Of a stretch of DNA of 64,000 bases, positions 19,077 through 27,756 are shown one piece after another. Under the pieces are notes generated by a model, which was not told the origin of the DNA, searched no databases, and saw only the letters and a list, made by a program, of their open reading frames with translations. Within the stretch, counting starts at the first letter, position 1; every line of letters begins with the position of its first letter. A program made the translations under genes and the position numbers. The stretch is from assembly GCF_014197435.1 (NCBI RefSeq), contig NZ_JACIFP010000001.1, forward strand, positions 3,720,001-3,784,000, written 5' to 3'. The DNA is from Gordonia humi. Its GTDB lineage: Bacteria > Actinomycetota > Actinomycetes > Mycobacteriales > Mycobacteriaceae.

Positions 19077-20966
19077 TCAGGACTGCAGACGTAGTCGCGG
19101 TGCGGGCTCGGGCGAGTAGGGCACACGTTCGTGCTGCAGCAGCCATTCGCCGATGGTGCCGAACAGCGGTGCGGCACTCTGACCGCCCGATCCGTCGGAA
19201 CTGCGGACCGGGTTGTCCATCATGATGCCGACCACGTAGCGGGGGTCGTCGGCGGGCAGAATGCCCGCGAACGTGATGTTGTAGCTCGACCGCGAATAGC
19301 AGTTGCACTTGGGATCGACCTGCTGCGCCGTGCCGGTCTTGCCGGACGTCTGGTAGCCGGCGATCGCTCCGGAGGCGCCGGTGCCCTGCTGGGGGCCGCC
19401 GTCGTCGCCCTGCATCACCGCGCGGAACATGTCGCGCACCGTGTGCGCGGTCTGCGGCGACACCACGCGGACCGAGTCGGGCCGATCGCCGTCGGCGATG
19501 ATCCGCGGGGGGATTCGCACCCCGTCGTTGGCGATCGCCTGGTACATCGAGGTCATCTGCAGCAGGGTCATCGACAGTCCCTGGCCGATGGGCAGGTTGG
19601 CGAACGAGCCGCCCGACCACTGGCTCAGTGCCGGGACCGCGCCGGGACTCTCGGCGGGCAGCCCGACGCCGGTGGCCGTGCCGAGACCGAACTTCTCGAG
19701 CATGTCCGCGAAGCGCTGCTCGCCGACGCGCTGCGCCAGCATGAGGGTGCCGACGTTCGACGACTTACCGAAGATGCCGGTCGTCGTGTACGGCGCGGTG
19801 CCGTGCTCCCAGGCGTCGTTCACGGTGATTCCGGACATGCGGATCGAACCGGGAACCTGCAGGACCTCGTTCGGGTTGGTGACCCCGTACTGGATGGCCG
19901 CGGACGCGGTGACGATCTTGTTGACCGATCCGGGTTCGAACGGGGAGGTGACCGAGCGGTTGCCTCGATCGGCGTCGCCCTGCTCGTCGAACGGCAGTGC
20001 CGGATTGAAGGTGCCGTCGTTGGCCATCGCGACCACCTCGCCGGTCCTGCTGTCGAGCACCACGGCCGAGACGTTGTTGGCTCCGGACGCCTTCTTGGCC
20101 ATGTTGACCTGCGTCTGAACGAACCACTGGACGTCGGAGTCGATCGTCAGGTGCACCGTCTTCCCGTCGACCGCCGGGTGCACGTTGCGGGTGCTGCCCG
20201 GGATCACCGTGCCGTCGCGGCCCTGGTCGTAGGTCTCGGTGCCGTCGGTACCCGCGAGCACGGCGTCCATCGACGACTCGAGCCCTTCGGCACCGTTGCC
20301 GTCGTAGTTGACGTCGCCGACGATGTTCGCCGCCAGCGAGCCGCCCGGGTAGACCCGCACGCTCTGCGGTTCGGAACCCACCTCGGGGAAGTCGTTCATG
20401 ATGGCCTTGGCCTGCTCCGGATCGATCGATCGAGCCAGGTAGACGAAGTCCTTGTCGGACTTGAACTCGGCGAGCAGGTCCTCGGACTTGATGCTGCCGC
20501 CGAGAGCCGACGAGACGCCGTCGGCGATCTGCTTGAGTCGGGTGTCGACGTCGGGCAGCGACTCGTCCTTCGCATGCTCCTCGGCGATCGACTTGCGCAC
20601 CGACTTCGGCTGGAATGTCAGGGCGCGCGCGTCATCGGTGTGCGCCAGCAGGCGGCCGTTGCGGTCGACGATCGATCCGCGGGTGGCGTGCAGCACATTC
20701 GTCACGGTGCGCTGCTGCGCGGCCTGCGCCGATATCGAATCGGCCGCGATCAGCTGAACGTACGCCATCCGGCCCGCGACCAGCACACATGCCAGAGCGA
20801 CGACGATCCACATCATCCGCTGGCGGCCGATGAACCGCCGGGACGGTGCGGTGTCCAGCTCGGCGATGCGATCGTCGTCGGGTGGCGGTGGAGGCGGCGT
20901 GGAGCCGACCGTCGAACGACCACCCGGTCGGGGCGCCGGCGGACGCACGGAACGGGATCGGGTCAT
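19077..20966 (-). CDS. pbpB: Septal transpeptidase PBP3/FtsI
   Basis: Class B penicillin-binding protein that crosslinks septal peptidoglycan with FtsW, 629 residues. It has a Pro-rich cytoplasmic N-terminus (GSTPPPPPPDDDR) and one membrane helix at about residues 51-72. The pedestal domain has RGSIVDRNGRLLAHT. The transpeptidase domain carries the three catalytic motifs SxxK (EPGSVNKIVT), SxN (GKSSNVGT) and KTG (SGKTGTAQQV). A Cys pair in DPKCNCYSRSS near the active site resembles other actinobacterial FtsI. It lies 21 nt after the FtsL-like gene. Confidence 0.96.
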   Translation of the reverse strand: MTRSRSVRPPAPRPGGRSTVGSTPPPPPPDDDRIAELDTAPSRRFIGRQRMMWIVVALACVLVAGRMAYVQLIAADSISAQAAQQRTVTNVLHATRGSIVDRNGRLLAHTDDARALTFQPKSVRKSIAEEHAKDESLPDVDTRLKQIADGVSSALGGSIKSEDLLAEFKSDKDFVYLARSIDPEQAKAIMNDFPEVGSEPQSVRVYPGGSLAANIVGDVNYDGNGAEGLESSMDAVLAGTDGTETYDQGRDGTVIPGSTRNVHPAVDGKTVHLTIDSDVQWFVQTQVNMAKKASGANNVSAVVLDSRTGEVVAMANDGTFNPALPFDEQGDADRGNRSVTSPFEPGSVNKIVTASAAIQYGVTNPNEVLQVPGSIRMSGITVNDAWEHGTAPYTTTGIFGKSSNVGTLMLAQRVGEQRFADMLEKFGLGTATGVGLPAESPGAVPALSQWSGGSFANLPIGQGLSMTLLQMTSMYQAIANDGVRIPPRIIADGDRPDSVRVVSPQTAHTVRDMFRAVMQGDDGGPQQGTGASGAIAGYQTSGKTGTAQQVDPKCNCYSRSSYNITFAGILPADDPRYVVGIMMDNPVRSSDGSGGQSAAPLFGTIGEWLLQHERVPYSPEPAPRLRLQS

Positions 20967-20987
20967 GATCGTCGATTCTCCCCCGCG

Positions 20988-21794
20988 TCAGCGCACAGAT
21001 CGGGTATTGGGCGTCGGCGTGGCGGAGACGGGCGGCGTGACGTCCGTCCGCGGTGCGCTCACGCGGCGCCCCGGGTCGGCGGGCCGGACATTGGTCGCGG
21101 GTCGATCCGACGGCGCGGGTGCCTGGGACGTCGGATCCGAGGTCGGTGCGGGCGTCGAAGTCGACGGTGCCGCCTGCGTCGACGTCTGCTGCGACGAGCC
21201 GGAGTCGCCGAGCCCCTCCGAATCGTCCACCTTGTCGGTGTCGATCTCCTTGACCGGATCGGGCGCCGGGTTCAGATCGGGCAGGACCTTGCCGTCGGAG
21301 GTCTTCGCCTCGCCGACCCGACGGGCCTTACCGTCCGCACCGATGACGATCTGCACGGCGCCGTCGGCGGGCACCATGTCGAGAGCCGCGGCCTTCTTGC
21401 CGATCTCGGCCGCCGAGTCGCTCTGATCGAACTGTCGCTGCAGATTGTCCCGCTTGTCCTGCAGGCTCTGATTCTCCTTGCGCATCGCGTCGAGCGCGTA
21501 CGAGTCCTGAGCCGACTTCGTCGTCAAGTACAGGGTGAGACCGAGGGCGCCGACGATGAGCAGCAGCACCGGGTACACCAGCGGCACTCCGCGGATCCGG
21601 CGACCGCGCAGAGTCGCCGCCGCGCCGACTGGCGTCCCCCTGCGTTCACGGCGGGCGAGAGCGCGCTGCGCGGCCTTCGATCGGGTGGCACGTTCGGTCG
21701 CGGATCCTCCCGACCGTCGGCTCCGGGTCGGGCGCTGAGCACCCCGACCTCGGACACCGGGCGTCGTCTTGCGGTCGTCGAGCACTGTGCTCAC
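20988..21794 (-). CDS. FtsL-like divisome protein (Rv2164c type)
   Basis: A 268-residue bitopic protein in the ftsL position of the dcw cluster. A long basic cytoplasmic region (about 1-90, RGAQRPTRSRRSGGSATERA) precedes one membrane helix at about residues 93-112 (PVLLLIVGALGLTLYLTTKS). A short periplasmic coiled coil follows (LQDKRDNLQRQFDQSDSAAE), then VPADGAVQIVIGADGKARRV. A Pro/Thr/Ser-rich tail ends the protein (APSTSTPAPTSDPTSQAP). This architecture fits the proline-rich actinobacterial FtsL, which bridges FtsQ and PBP3. Confidence 0.88.
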   Translation of the reverse strand: MSTVLDDRKTTPGVRGRGAQRPTRSRRSGGSATERATRSKAAQRALARRERRGTPVGAAATLRGRRIRGVPLVYPVLLLIVGALGLTLYLTTKSAQDSYALDAMRKENQSLQDKRDNLQRQFDQSDSAAEIGKKAAALDMVPADGAVQIVIGADGKARRVGEAKTSDGKVLPDLNPAPDPVKEIDTDKVDDSEGLGDSGSSQQTSTQAAPSTSTPAPTSDPTSQAPAPSDRPATNVRPADPGRRVSAPRTDVTPPVSATPTPNTRSVR

Positions 21795-21810
21795 CGCGGT
21801 CCCCCTTCGT

Positions 21811-22806
21811 TCACCGTCGTCCCCCTATGTCTTCGGCGACGCGCTCGATGGCCCGGATTCGGACCGGCGCCGACCGCGGATTCGCTTCTCGTTCACCGTC
21901 GTCCGCCTGCTCGGCCCCGCGTGTGACCAGCGCGAATCGAGCGGCCGTGCCGGGCAGGTCGACCGGCAGACCGGCGGGTGTGGTGTTACGGACCGCCTGC
22001 GCGAAATCGCGCTTGACGATCCGATCCTCGAGCGACTGATAGCTCATCACCGCCAGACGTCCGCCGACCGCGAGCAGGTCCAGCGACGCCGGGATCACGG
22101 CGCGCAGGGACTCGAGTTCTCGGTTCACCTCGATGCGCAGGGCCTGGAAGGTGCGTTTGGCGGGATGTCCGCCGGTCCGCCGGGTGGCGGCCGGAATCGT
22201 CGCGTACAGCAGTTCCACGAGGCGTCCGCTCGTGGCGAACGGTTCGACGGCGCGTTCGCGTAAGACCGCGGAGGCGATCTTCCCGGCGAAGCGCTCCTCA
22301 CCGTATTCGCTGAGCACCCGCGCGAGCGCACCGTGATCGTAGGTGTTGAGCACATCGGCCGCGGTCAACTCGTCGTCGGAGTTCATCCGCATGTCCAGCG
22401 GCGCGTCGACGGCGTAGGCGAACCCGCGGTCGGCGCGGTCGAGCTGCATCGAGGACACGCCCAGGTCGAGCAGGACGCCCTCGACTGCGGTGAGGCCGGC
22501 GGCCGCGGCCACGTCGCCGATCTCGTCGTAGCGGGCGTGGTGGAAGACCACGCGGTCGCCGAAACGGTCGAGACGCTCCCGCGCGATGTCGATGGCCGAG
22601 GTGTCGCGGTCGATCGCGTGCACGGTGAGTCCGTCGAGCCGATCGAGGAAGTATTCGGCGTGGCCGCCCGCCCCGAGCGTGCCGTCGACGAGCACGGCAC
22701 CGCTCGCGTCGTCGGAGCCGCCGGTGAGGGCGGGCGCCAGGAGTCCGAACATCCGCTCGGCCATCACCGGCACGTGTCCGTGTTCGCCGTGCTGACGGTC
22801 GTTCAC
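21811..22806 (-). CDS. rsmH: 16S rRNA m4C1402 methyltransferase RsmH (MraW)
   Basis: SAM-dependent methyltransferase of 331 residues that modifies C1402 of 16S rRNA. Landmarks are [17 protein letters not shown], the SAM-binding [41 protein letters not shown] and [15 protein letters not shown]. The C-terminus has [20 protein letters not shown] and the conserved [14 protein letters not shown]. It sits between mraZ and ftsL as in nearly all dcw clusters. Confidence 0.97.
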   Translation of the reverse strand: MNDRQHGEHGHVPVMAERMFGLLAPALTGGSDDASGAVLVDGTLGAGGHAEYFLDRLDGLTVHAIDRDTSAIDIARERLDRFGDRVVFHHARYDEIGDVAAAAGLTAVEGVLLDLGVSSMQLDRADRGFAYAVDAPLDMRMNSDDELTAADVLNTYDHGALARVLSEYGEERFAGKIASAVLRERAVEPFATSGRLVELLYATIPAATRRTGGHPAKRTFQALRIEVNRELESLRAVIPASLDLLAVGGRLAVMSYQSLEDRIVKRDFAQAVRNTTPAGLPVDLPGTAARFALVTRGAEQADDGEREANPRSAPVRIRAIERVAEDIGGRR

Positions 22807-23003
22807 GTAGCGCCCTCCCCTCGAGTGCTGATGTCGTTCCTGCGTGCGTCTGCCGCTGTGCGGCCTGCGAGACGACTCTGCGGTGAGGCGGGGTCCCCGC
22901 CCGAGCGCACCTGGCGTTGGGGAAGTACGTCAGGGTCGATCGGGCCGAGGCCTCATCTCACCGCAGGGTCTCCTCGTCGTCTTCGGTTCGTTCGTCTCAC
23001 TCG
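22807..23003 (-). other. mraZ-rsmH spacer
   Basis: A 197-base non-coding spacer. CTGCGGTGAG (22878-22887) and CTCACCGCAG (22957-22966) form a perfect 10-bp inverted repeat enclosing 69 bases, and a small GC hairpin (GGCGGGGTCCCCGCC) lies inside. It could attenuate readthrough from mraZ into rsmH. I see no coding sequence. Confidence 0.5.
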
Positions 23004-23441
23004 CTAGAGGATCGAGTCCAGTGCCGCCGAGCCTGCGCTGGAGAACGCCTCCTCGTGAGCGTCCTGGTACTCGCGCCACTTCTGCGCGTCCCAGATCTCG
23101 AGGTGGTCGTACGAGCCGATCACCACACACTCCTTGGAGAGCTCCGCGTACGTGCGGTGCTCCGCCGAGAGGCTCACGCGCCCCTGTCCGTCGAGCCGTT
23201 GCTCGTCGGCGCCTGCGAAGAAGTACCGCAGGAAGGCTCGCGCTTCGGGATCATTCCGCGAGGCGGCCACGGCCTTGTCCGCGATGGCGTCGAACTCTTC
23301 GGCTCGATACACCGACAGGCTGTGATCCTGGCTTCGCGTGACCATGACTCCTCCTGACAGTGCTTCTCGGAACTTCGCGGGCACTGTGAGGCGCCCTTTG
23401 TCGTCGAGTTTGGGTGTGTACGTGCCGACGAAGCGAGCCAT
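23004..23441 (-). CDS. mraZ: Transcriptional regulator MraZ
   Basis: A 145-residue AbrB-like DNA-binding protein with two tandem MraZ/SpoVT folds ([20 protein letters not shown] and [20 protein letters not shown]). In E. coli it forms a dodecameric ring and represses its own dcw promoter through direct repeats with a 10-bp period. A matching repeat array lies just upstream here. A strong GGAGGTG ribosome-binding site precedes the ATG. Confidence 0.96.
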   Translation of the reverse strand: MARFVGTYTPKLDDKGRLTVPAKFREALSGGVMVTRSQDHSLSVYRAEEFDAIADKAVAASRNDPEARAFLRYFFAGADEQRLDGQGRVSLSAEHRTYAELSKECVVIGSYDHLEIWDAQKWREYQDAHEEAFSSAGSAALDSIL

Positions 23442-23494
23442 GTCGGCACCTCCTCACCCGGTCCTGGGTTTCGGTGGTTCCGGTCTCCCCCTCG

Positions 23495-23545
23495 CCCAGT
23501 GATGCCCACAGTACCCCACTTCCCACCACTTTCCACCCCTTACAC
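23495..23545 (-). promoter_or_regulatory. MraZ operator and mraZ/dcw promoter
   Basis: On the minus strand GTGG boxes recur with an exact 10-bp period. Their leading G bases lie at 23529, 23519 and 23509, with weaker copies at 23539 (GGGG) and 23499 (CTGGG). This is the spacing of the known MraZ-binding boxes (TGGGN with 5-nt spacers). TACTGT at 23508-23513 is a possible -10 box lying inside the array, so bound MraZ would occlude it. Confidence 0.75.
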
Positions 23546-23712
23546 CCCACCATTCCTCCACAATGCAGTGAAAATGCAGGTCATAGAGGTTTCTTGGGTG
23601 GGGATTCTCAGATTTCTCATCGCGTGTCCGCGCGCGTCGGCCGTTATTCACGAGACAAAACACCAGTTGAGTGGCTACAGAGACCACGGCGATCATCACA
23701 GTGGGGGAAGGT

Positions 23713-23760
23713 GGGGAGCCGGGGTGGGGCGTTGTGGGGAACCGGGGTGGGACGTTGTGG
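23713..23760. repeat. G-rich 23-bp tandem repeat
   Basis: Two near-identical copies in tandem: GGGAGCCGGGGTGGGGCG plus TTGTG, then GGGAACCGGGGTGGGACG plus TTGTG, in the non-coding interval between mraZ and the DUF3040 gene. On the minus strand it lies between the hairpin at 23771-23820 and the mraZ promoter. Its G runs could form a G-quadruplex on the plus strand. Confidence 0.7.
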
Positions 23761-23770
23761 GGCACATATG

Positions 23771-23820
23771 CGTCAGGGGGTCGCATCGCTGCCTTTCGGA
23801 AGCGATGCGACCCCCTGACG
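23771..23820 (-). terminator. Perfect 20-bp inverted repeat downstream of the DUF3040 gene
   Basis: CGTCAGGGGGTCGCATCGCT at 23771-23790 is an exact reverse complement of 23801-23820, with the 10-nt loop GCCTTTCGGA. There is no U-tract on either side, so this would be an actinobacterial I-shaped terminator insulating the DUF3040/HEPN genes from mraZ. It is the longest perfect inverted repeat I found in the window. Confidence 0.8.
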
Positions 23821-23879
23821 GAGATCGTCTATTCAGTTCGTGTCAGTTGTGGGCGACGGAGTTCGTGACGACGCAGATG

Positions 23880-24293
23880 TCAGTGATCGTCCTGATCGAA
23901 TCGTCGCTGGAATCGCGACTCCATCCGTTCACTGAACGACGGCTTGCCGCCGCCCGTCGACTTCGTGCCGCCCCTCGATCCGGACTGACCGGGCTCGGCC
24001 GCGGCCCCGCCGCGCCCCGACGAGAGAAGCCCGAAAGCCGCCGAAGCGAACATGACGAGGAAACCGGCGAAACTCAAGATCTTGAGACCGCCGATGTCGA
24101 AGTCCACCATCAGACCACCCACCAGCATCGCCAGGCCGATCAAGAACCCCAGGATCGCGATGAGTCGGCGACGCGCCGTCGGACGGCCTACGCGCTTCTT
24201 GGTCACGCTCGAGGCGAACTTCGGATCCTCGGCGTAGAGCGCGCTTTCAATTTCGTCGAGCATGCGCTGCTCGTGCTCGGAAAGCGGCACCAT
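23880..24293 (-). CDS. DUF3040 membrane protein
   Basis: A 137-residue protein of the actinobacterial DUF3040 family, located upstream of mraZ as in mycobacteria (Rv2169c). The family signature PLSEHEQRMLDEIESALYAEDPKFASS is at the N-terminus (split here as PLSEHEQRMLDEIE and SALYAEDPKFAS). Two membrane helices lie at about residues 45-63 and 68-90. A Gly/Ser-rich tail ends in charged SERMESRFQRRFDQDDH. I chose the ATG at 24293 (GAGGGAGGG directly upstream) because it begins at the family start. The frame stays open to 24608, but that extension is Arg-rich shadow sequence. Function is unknown. Confidence 0.9.
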   Translation of the reverse strand: MVPLSEHEQRMLDEIESALYAEDPKFASSVTKKRVGRPTARRRLIAILGFLIGLAMLVGGLMVDFDIGGLKILSFAGFLVMFASAAFGLLSSGRGGAAAEPGQSGSRGGTKSTGGGKPSFSERMESRFQRRFDQDDH

Positions 24294-24343
24294 CCCTCCC
24301 TCGCTGGTCGTCCGGGCGTCATCTGTCAATGCCCAGTTATAAC

Positions 24344-24844
24344 TCATGATACGAGCAGATCGCCGCGGCGACCACCTCCGGTAGCGGAAGTACGTCGTCG
24401 ATGTCCGATCTTCCCTTGTTCGTACGCCAAGAGGGTGGCGTCCGCCACGTCGAGGAACTCCATCGCGCGGCGTTCGACGCGCGCGCACATCGTCGGGTCG
24501 ATCGTCCGGACCAGGCCCGACTCGACCTTCGCACGCATGGCCGACAGACCGCCGAAGTACTCGGCGAGATCGTGCGCCTCGGGTGCCACGGCGCGGATCC
24601 GACTCCATGCGTCGCGCGCGTCGCGGCGGCGACGCACCGGGCCCGCGGGCTCGTGCACGGCGAGGACGGCTCCGGCGGCGCGAATAGCCGCGAGGTAGAA
24701 CACCCGGAAACGCTCGGGTTCGTCATCGGTGATCTTCGATGCGTCGTCGAACAGAGCCTCGGCCCGTTCCAGCAGATCGCGGCTTCGGAGCACGACTCGC
24801 TCGTCGACTGTGTAGTGCGTCTGTGCTCGCATGGGCTGTGTCAT
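24344..24844 (-). CDS. SAV_6107-type HEPN-domain protein
   Basis: A 166-residue all-helical protein resembling the actinobacterial SAV_6107 HEPN family. Visible segments are RSRDLLERAEALFDDASK, RFRVFYLAAIRAAGAVLAVH, RRDARDAWSRIRAVAPEAHD and FLDVADATLLAYEQGK. HEPN proteins are often RNA-binding or RNase components, but the R-x4-6-H catalytic motif is not obvious, so no activity is assigned. It is kept next to DUF3040 and mraZ in mycobacteria-like genomes. A second in-frame ATG at 24832 is a possible start. Confidence 0.8.
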   Translation of the reverse strand: MTQPMRAQTHYTVDERVVLRSRDLLERAEALFDDASKITDDEPERFRVFYLAAIRAAGAVLAVHEPAGPVRRRRDARDAWSRIRAVAPEAHDLAEYFGGLSAMRAKVESGLVRTIDPTMCARVERRAMEFLDVADATLLAYEQGKIGHRRRTSATGGGRRGDLLVS

Positions 24845-25073
24845 CGTGTCGTCACCTGCTTTCTCACGTCCGGCACGCGTTCGTCCGGTCTGTTGAGACA
24901 GACGGTGTCATGAGCCTCTGACATTTTCGTCGCACCGCATCCGGTTCCACCGCACGACGACCAGGCGGACGCCTCGCGCATCCCGCCCCGAGGCCATGCC
25001 CTAATGTCTGGCGAAGAGAATTCCGGCGACACCGATGCGCGAGCACCGGCCCACGACGAGGGAGGGTCCAGCC

Positions 25074-25742
25074 GTGACCGCACCGTCCCCTTTCCGCCTC
25101 GTCGCCCTGCGCCCCGAGGACGCCCATCTGTGGCTCGACCCCGCCGTGCACACCTATGTGACGGCGATGAACTATCCGCGAAGCACCGAAGCGCACCGCA
25201 TTCCGCTCTGGCGCGACCACATCGCGCGGCAGGGCTGGTTCGCGGTCGGCGCGGTCACCCGTGTCTCCACGATGGACGCGCTGCGCCCCGGGCTGAGCCG
25301 TCTGCGCATCGACCGGCTCACCGGAGGCGAGCGAGAGATCCTGGTGGGTGTGGCCTACGGCTATCACGGTGCGCGGGATCAGTGGTGGAATCAGCAGCTC
25401 CGGTCCGGGCTGCGCCGCGCGGGCCGCAGCCCGGACGAGATCACCGCGGTGACCGCCGACTACTTCGAACTGACCGAGTTGCACGTCCATCCCCTCGCGC
25501 AGGGCCGCGGCATCGGGGAACGACTGTTGACCGCGCTGCTGGCCGACCGACCGGAATCGACGGTGCTGCTCTCCACACCCGAGGTCCCGTACGAGGAGAA
25601 CCGTGCGTGGGCGCTGTACCGACGGCTGGGTTTCACCGACGTCCTGCGCCGGTTCACGTTCGTCGGCGACCCACGACCGTTCGCATTCCTCGGGCGTTCG
25701 CTGCCACTGGCCACATCGCCGGAGTCCGTGTCGCGCCGCTGA
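25074..25742 (+). CDS. GNAT-family N-acetyltransferase (Rv2170-like)
   Basis: A 222-residue acetyltransferase. The acetyl-CoA-binding motif A lies in ELTELHVHPLAQGRGIGERL (Q/R-x-x-G-x-G/A), followed by STPEVPYEENRAWALYRRLG and FTDVLRRFTFVGDPRPFAFL. The N-terminus (FRLVALRPEDAHLWLDPAVH) matches the Rv2170 group. M. tuberculosis Rv2170 has been linked to isoniazid and isocitrate-lyase acetylation; the substrate here is unknown. The GTG at 25074 is chosen for the GAGGGAGGG box 6-8 nt upstream. Confidence 0.85.
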   Translation: MTAPSPFRLVALRPEDAHLWLDPAVHTYVTAMNYPRSTEAHRIPLWRDHIARQGWFAVGAVTRVSTMDALRPGLSRLRIDRLTGGEREILVGVAYGYHGARDQWWNQQLRSGLRRAGRSPDEITAVTADYFELTELHVHPLAQGRGIGERLLTALLADRPESTVLLSTPEVPYEENRAWALYRRLGFTDVLRRFTFVGDPRPFAFLGRSLPLATSPESVSRR

Positions 25743-25771
25743 TCCGCGACCTCCTCTGGCACGATGACACC

Positions 25772-26590
25772 GTGAAGTCACTGCGCCGCGTCCCGATCCT
25801 CGCCATCGCCGCGCTGCTCGCGCTGGTCCCCGTCCTGTCGGGTTGCATGACCAAGTCCACGACGGTGGGCGATCAGTTCTCCGGTCGAGTCCTCGTGGCC
25901 ACCAGTCCCGACTCGGGGCCGACGACTCCGTCGTTCGACATACCGGCGTCGTTGGGCGCCCAGGTCTGGTCTGCCGAGTTCCCGTCGCAGGACGCCGCCC
26001 CCGCACCGAAGGCTCCGGAACCGACCGACCCCGAACCCGGTGCGGTCGCGCCGACCGCCGACGGCAAGACCGGGGCGCAACTGTCGTTCGATCACCTCTC
26101 GACCGGACAGTTCGGTCAGCTCGGCTCGATCATCGCCGCAGCTCTTCCCGATCAGGCCGCGACGATGGACCTCAAGGTGACGCGCAGCGGCGACTACGTC
26201 CGCCTCCGCGGCTCCAGCGCACTCGGTGAACTGGATCCGAAGACGACGTTCGTCTCGATCACCGTCGACTTCGCGGGCCCGGTGGTCGCCACCAACGGTC
26301 AGCAGACCGGCGACTCGACGGTCACCTGGTTCCCGACGCCCGGGCAGACCACCGAGTTCAACGCCGACTCCGAGTACGCCGACCCCGCGACGGCGGCCGT
26401 GCCGAGTTGGACATGGTTCATGCTGCTGCTGTGCGCCGCGGTCGTGGTCTTCATCGTCGTCGCCGCATACAAGAACCGCGACAACAGTCCGCGTCCCGGG
26501 CGCGTCCTCACCTCCAAGCCGCTGCCGACGCCGCTGCAGAAGGTGGCCGACAAGGTCTCCAAGGACGAGTCCGACCCCTACGACGTGTAG
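25772..26590 (+). CDS. lppM: LppM-like lipoprotein (DUF3153)
   Basis: A 272-residue lipoprotein homologous by order and layout to M. tuberculosis LppM (Rv2171), a phagosome-trafficking factor. The signal peptide RVPILAIAALLALVPVLSGC ends in the lipobox LSGC at about residue 24. An extracytoplasmic beta-rich domain follows (TGAQLSFDHLSTGQFGQLGS, ATMDLKVTRSGDYVRLRG). A C-terminal membrane helix lies at about residues 212-233 and a basic cytoplasmic tail (PRPGRVLTSKPLPTPLQKVA) ends the protein. The GTG at 25772 has no ribosome-binding site. CACGAT ends 6 nt before it, so a leaderless transcript is likely. Confidence 0.9.
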   Translation: MKSLRRVPILAIAALLALVPVLSGCMTKSTTVGDQFSGRVLVATSPDSGPTTPSFDIPASLGAQVWSAEFPSQDAAPAPKAPEPTDPEPGAVAPTADGKTGAQLSFDHLSTGQFGQLGSIIAAALPDQAATMDLKVTRSGDYVRLRGSSALGELDPKTTFVSITVDFAGPVVATNGQQTGDSTVTWFPTPGQTTEFNADSEYADPATAAVPSWTWFMLLLCAAVVVFIVVAAYKNRDNSPRPGRVLTSKPLPTPLQKVADKVSKDESDPYDV

Positions 26591-26602
26591 CCCGCCCGAG
26601 CC

Positions 26603-26676
26603 CGGATCGACGCCGACGGACGATCGACGCCGACGGACGTCGGGAGGGACGGCGACGCGTGACGGGTGTCGATCCG
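26603..26676. repeat. 17-bp tandem repeat within an inverted repeat, convergent lppM/metF junction
   Basis: GATCGACGCCGACGGAC occurs twice in exact tandem at 26605-26621 and 26622-26638. The outer arms CGGATCGACGCC (26603-26614) and GGTGTCGATCCG (26665-26676) pair with one mismatch. Lying between two convergent genes, it may act as a bidirectional terminator. Confidence 0.6.
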
Positions 26677-26683
26677 CGGAGGA

Positions 26684-27652
26684 TCAGACGGCCGCGAAGG
26701 CGCCCCGGGTGTCGACGCCGATGCGGTCGAGGACCTCACTGGTCGCCTTGGCGAAGTTCAGGCTGCAGAAGTGCAGACACGGTGCGCCCTCGGCGACGAG
26801 ACGTTCGGCGGCCTCCGTGCACAGGTCGATGCCGACGGCCCGGATCGCGGCGCGGTCCTCCTCGGGGCCGTCGCCCGCCGCGCGCATCAGCCGTTCCTCG
26901 ACGTCACGCGGAATGGTGCTGCCCGACAGTTCGGTCATCCGACGGGCGCTGGCCAGCGAGGTGATCGGCATCAGTCCCGGGATGATCGGTTTCGCGCCCT
27001 GCTCGGGGTCGGCGGCGACGACGCGGTCACGCAGGCGCAGGTAGTCGTCGACGTCGAAGAACACCTGGGTCACCGAGTACTCGGCGCCCGCACGCAGCTT
27101 GCGGACCAGGTTGTCGGTGTCGGCGACCAGGTCGGGGGCACGATGGTGTCCCTCCGGGAACGACGCGACGCCGGCGTGGAAGTCACCGAGGTCGCGAATC
27201 AGTTCGACGAGTTCGGCGGCGTATTCGACGCCGTCGGGATGCTTGACCCACTCCCCCAGCGGATCGCCGGGCGGATCGCCGCGCAGCGCGAGGAGATTCA
27301 CAATGCCCTTGTCCGCGTAGGCGCCGACCAGCGCGCGCAGTTCGCCGACGCTGTGATTCACCGCGGTCAGATGCGCGATGGTGAGCAGGGTGGTCTCGGT
27401 GGCGAGTTCACCCGCGATGCGGACGGTGCGGTCCCGGGTGGAGCCGCCCGCCCCGTAGGTCAACGAGACGAAGGCCGGGTTCATTCGCTCGAAGATCCGC
27501 ACGGCACGCCAGAGCCGGGCTTCGGCGTCGGCGTCCTTCGGCGGAAAGAACTCGACGGAGAACGGCACGGGGCCGTCGTGCGGGGCGGCGATCGCTTCGA
27601 TGACCGATCGCGCGCCCGCGCGGGCGGTCGCAGAGGCAGTGGCTTCACTCAC
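26684..27652 (-). CDS. metF: 5,10-methylenetetrahydrofolate reductase
   Basis: Flavoprotein TIM barrel of about 322 residues that reduces methylene-THF to methyl-THF for methionine synthesis. Landmarks are FSVEFFPPKDADAEARLW, FVSLTYGAGGSTRDRT, HLTAVNHSVGELRALVGAY, NLLALRGDPPGD, FPEGHHRAPDL and FFDVDDYLRLRDRV. I chose the GTG at 27652 (VSEATAS) because the minus strand carries a good -10 box TATGAT at 27660-27665, 7 nt before it. This is the leaderless spacing. Earlier starts at 27664 and 27703 would lie in or upstream of the promoter. Confidence 0.93.
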   Translation of the reverse strand: MSEATASATARAGARSVIEAIAAPHDGPVPFSVEFFPPKDADAEARLWRAVRIFERMNPAFVSLTYGAGGSTRDRTVRIAGELATETTLLTIAHLTAVNHSVGELRALVGAYADKGIVNLLALRGDPPGDPLGEWVKHPDGVEYAAELVELIRDLGDFHAGVASFPEGHHRAPDLVADTDNLVRKLRAGAEYSVTQVFFDVDDYLRLRDRVVAADPEQGAKPIIPGLMPITSLASARRMTELSGSTIPRDVEERLMRAAGDGPEEDRAAIRAVGIDLCTEAAERLVAEGAPCLHFCSLNFAKATSEVLDRIGVDTRGAFAAV

Positions 27653-27756
27653 GCTAGAAATCATACGGAGCGCGCCGCCGGCGGTCGCTCGACGAGCCTC
27701 CACCGAGCCCGGCCGTGTGGTCGGTCACTTGACGAGGTCCCGGTAGGGTGAGCGCC
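27653..27756. promoter_or_regulatory. Divergent leaderless promoters of metF and idsA2
   Basis: The minus-strand box TATGAT (27660-27665) lies 7 nt before the metF GTG. The plus-strand box TAGGGT (27744-27749) lies 7 nt before the idsA2 GTG at 27757. Neither gene has a Shine-Dalgarno sequence between its box and its start. Confidence 0.7.

Noticed and set aside
22878..22966. 10-bp inverted repeat between mraZ and rsmH as a riboswitch
   Set aside because: The 69-nt loop has no match to a known class I recognise; kept only as a note in the spacer entry.
23700..23820. G-rich repeats as a CRISPR array
   Set aside because: Only two adjoining copies with no spacers and no cas genes nearby.
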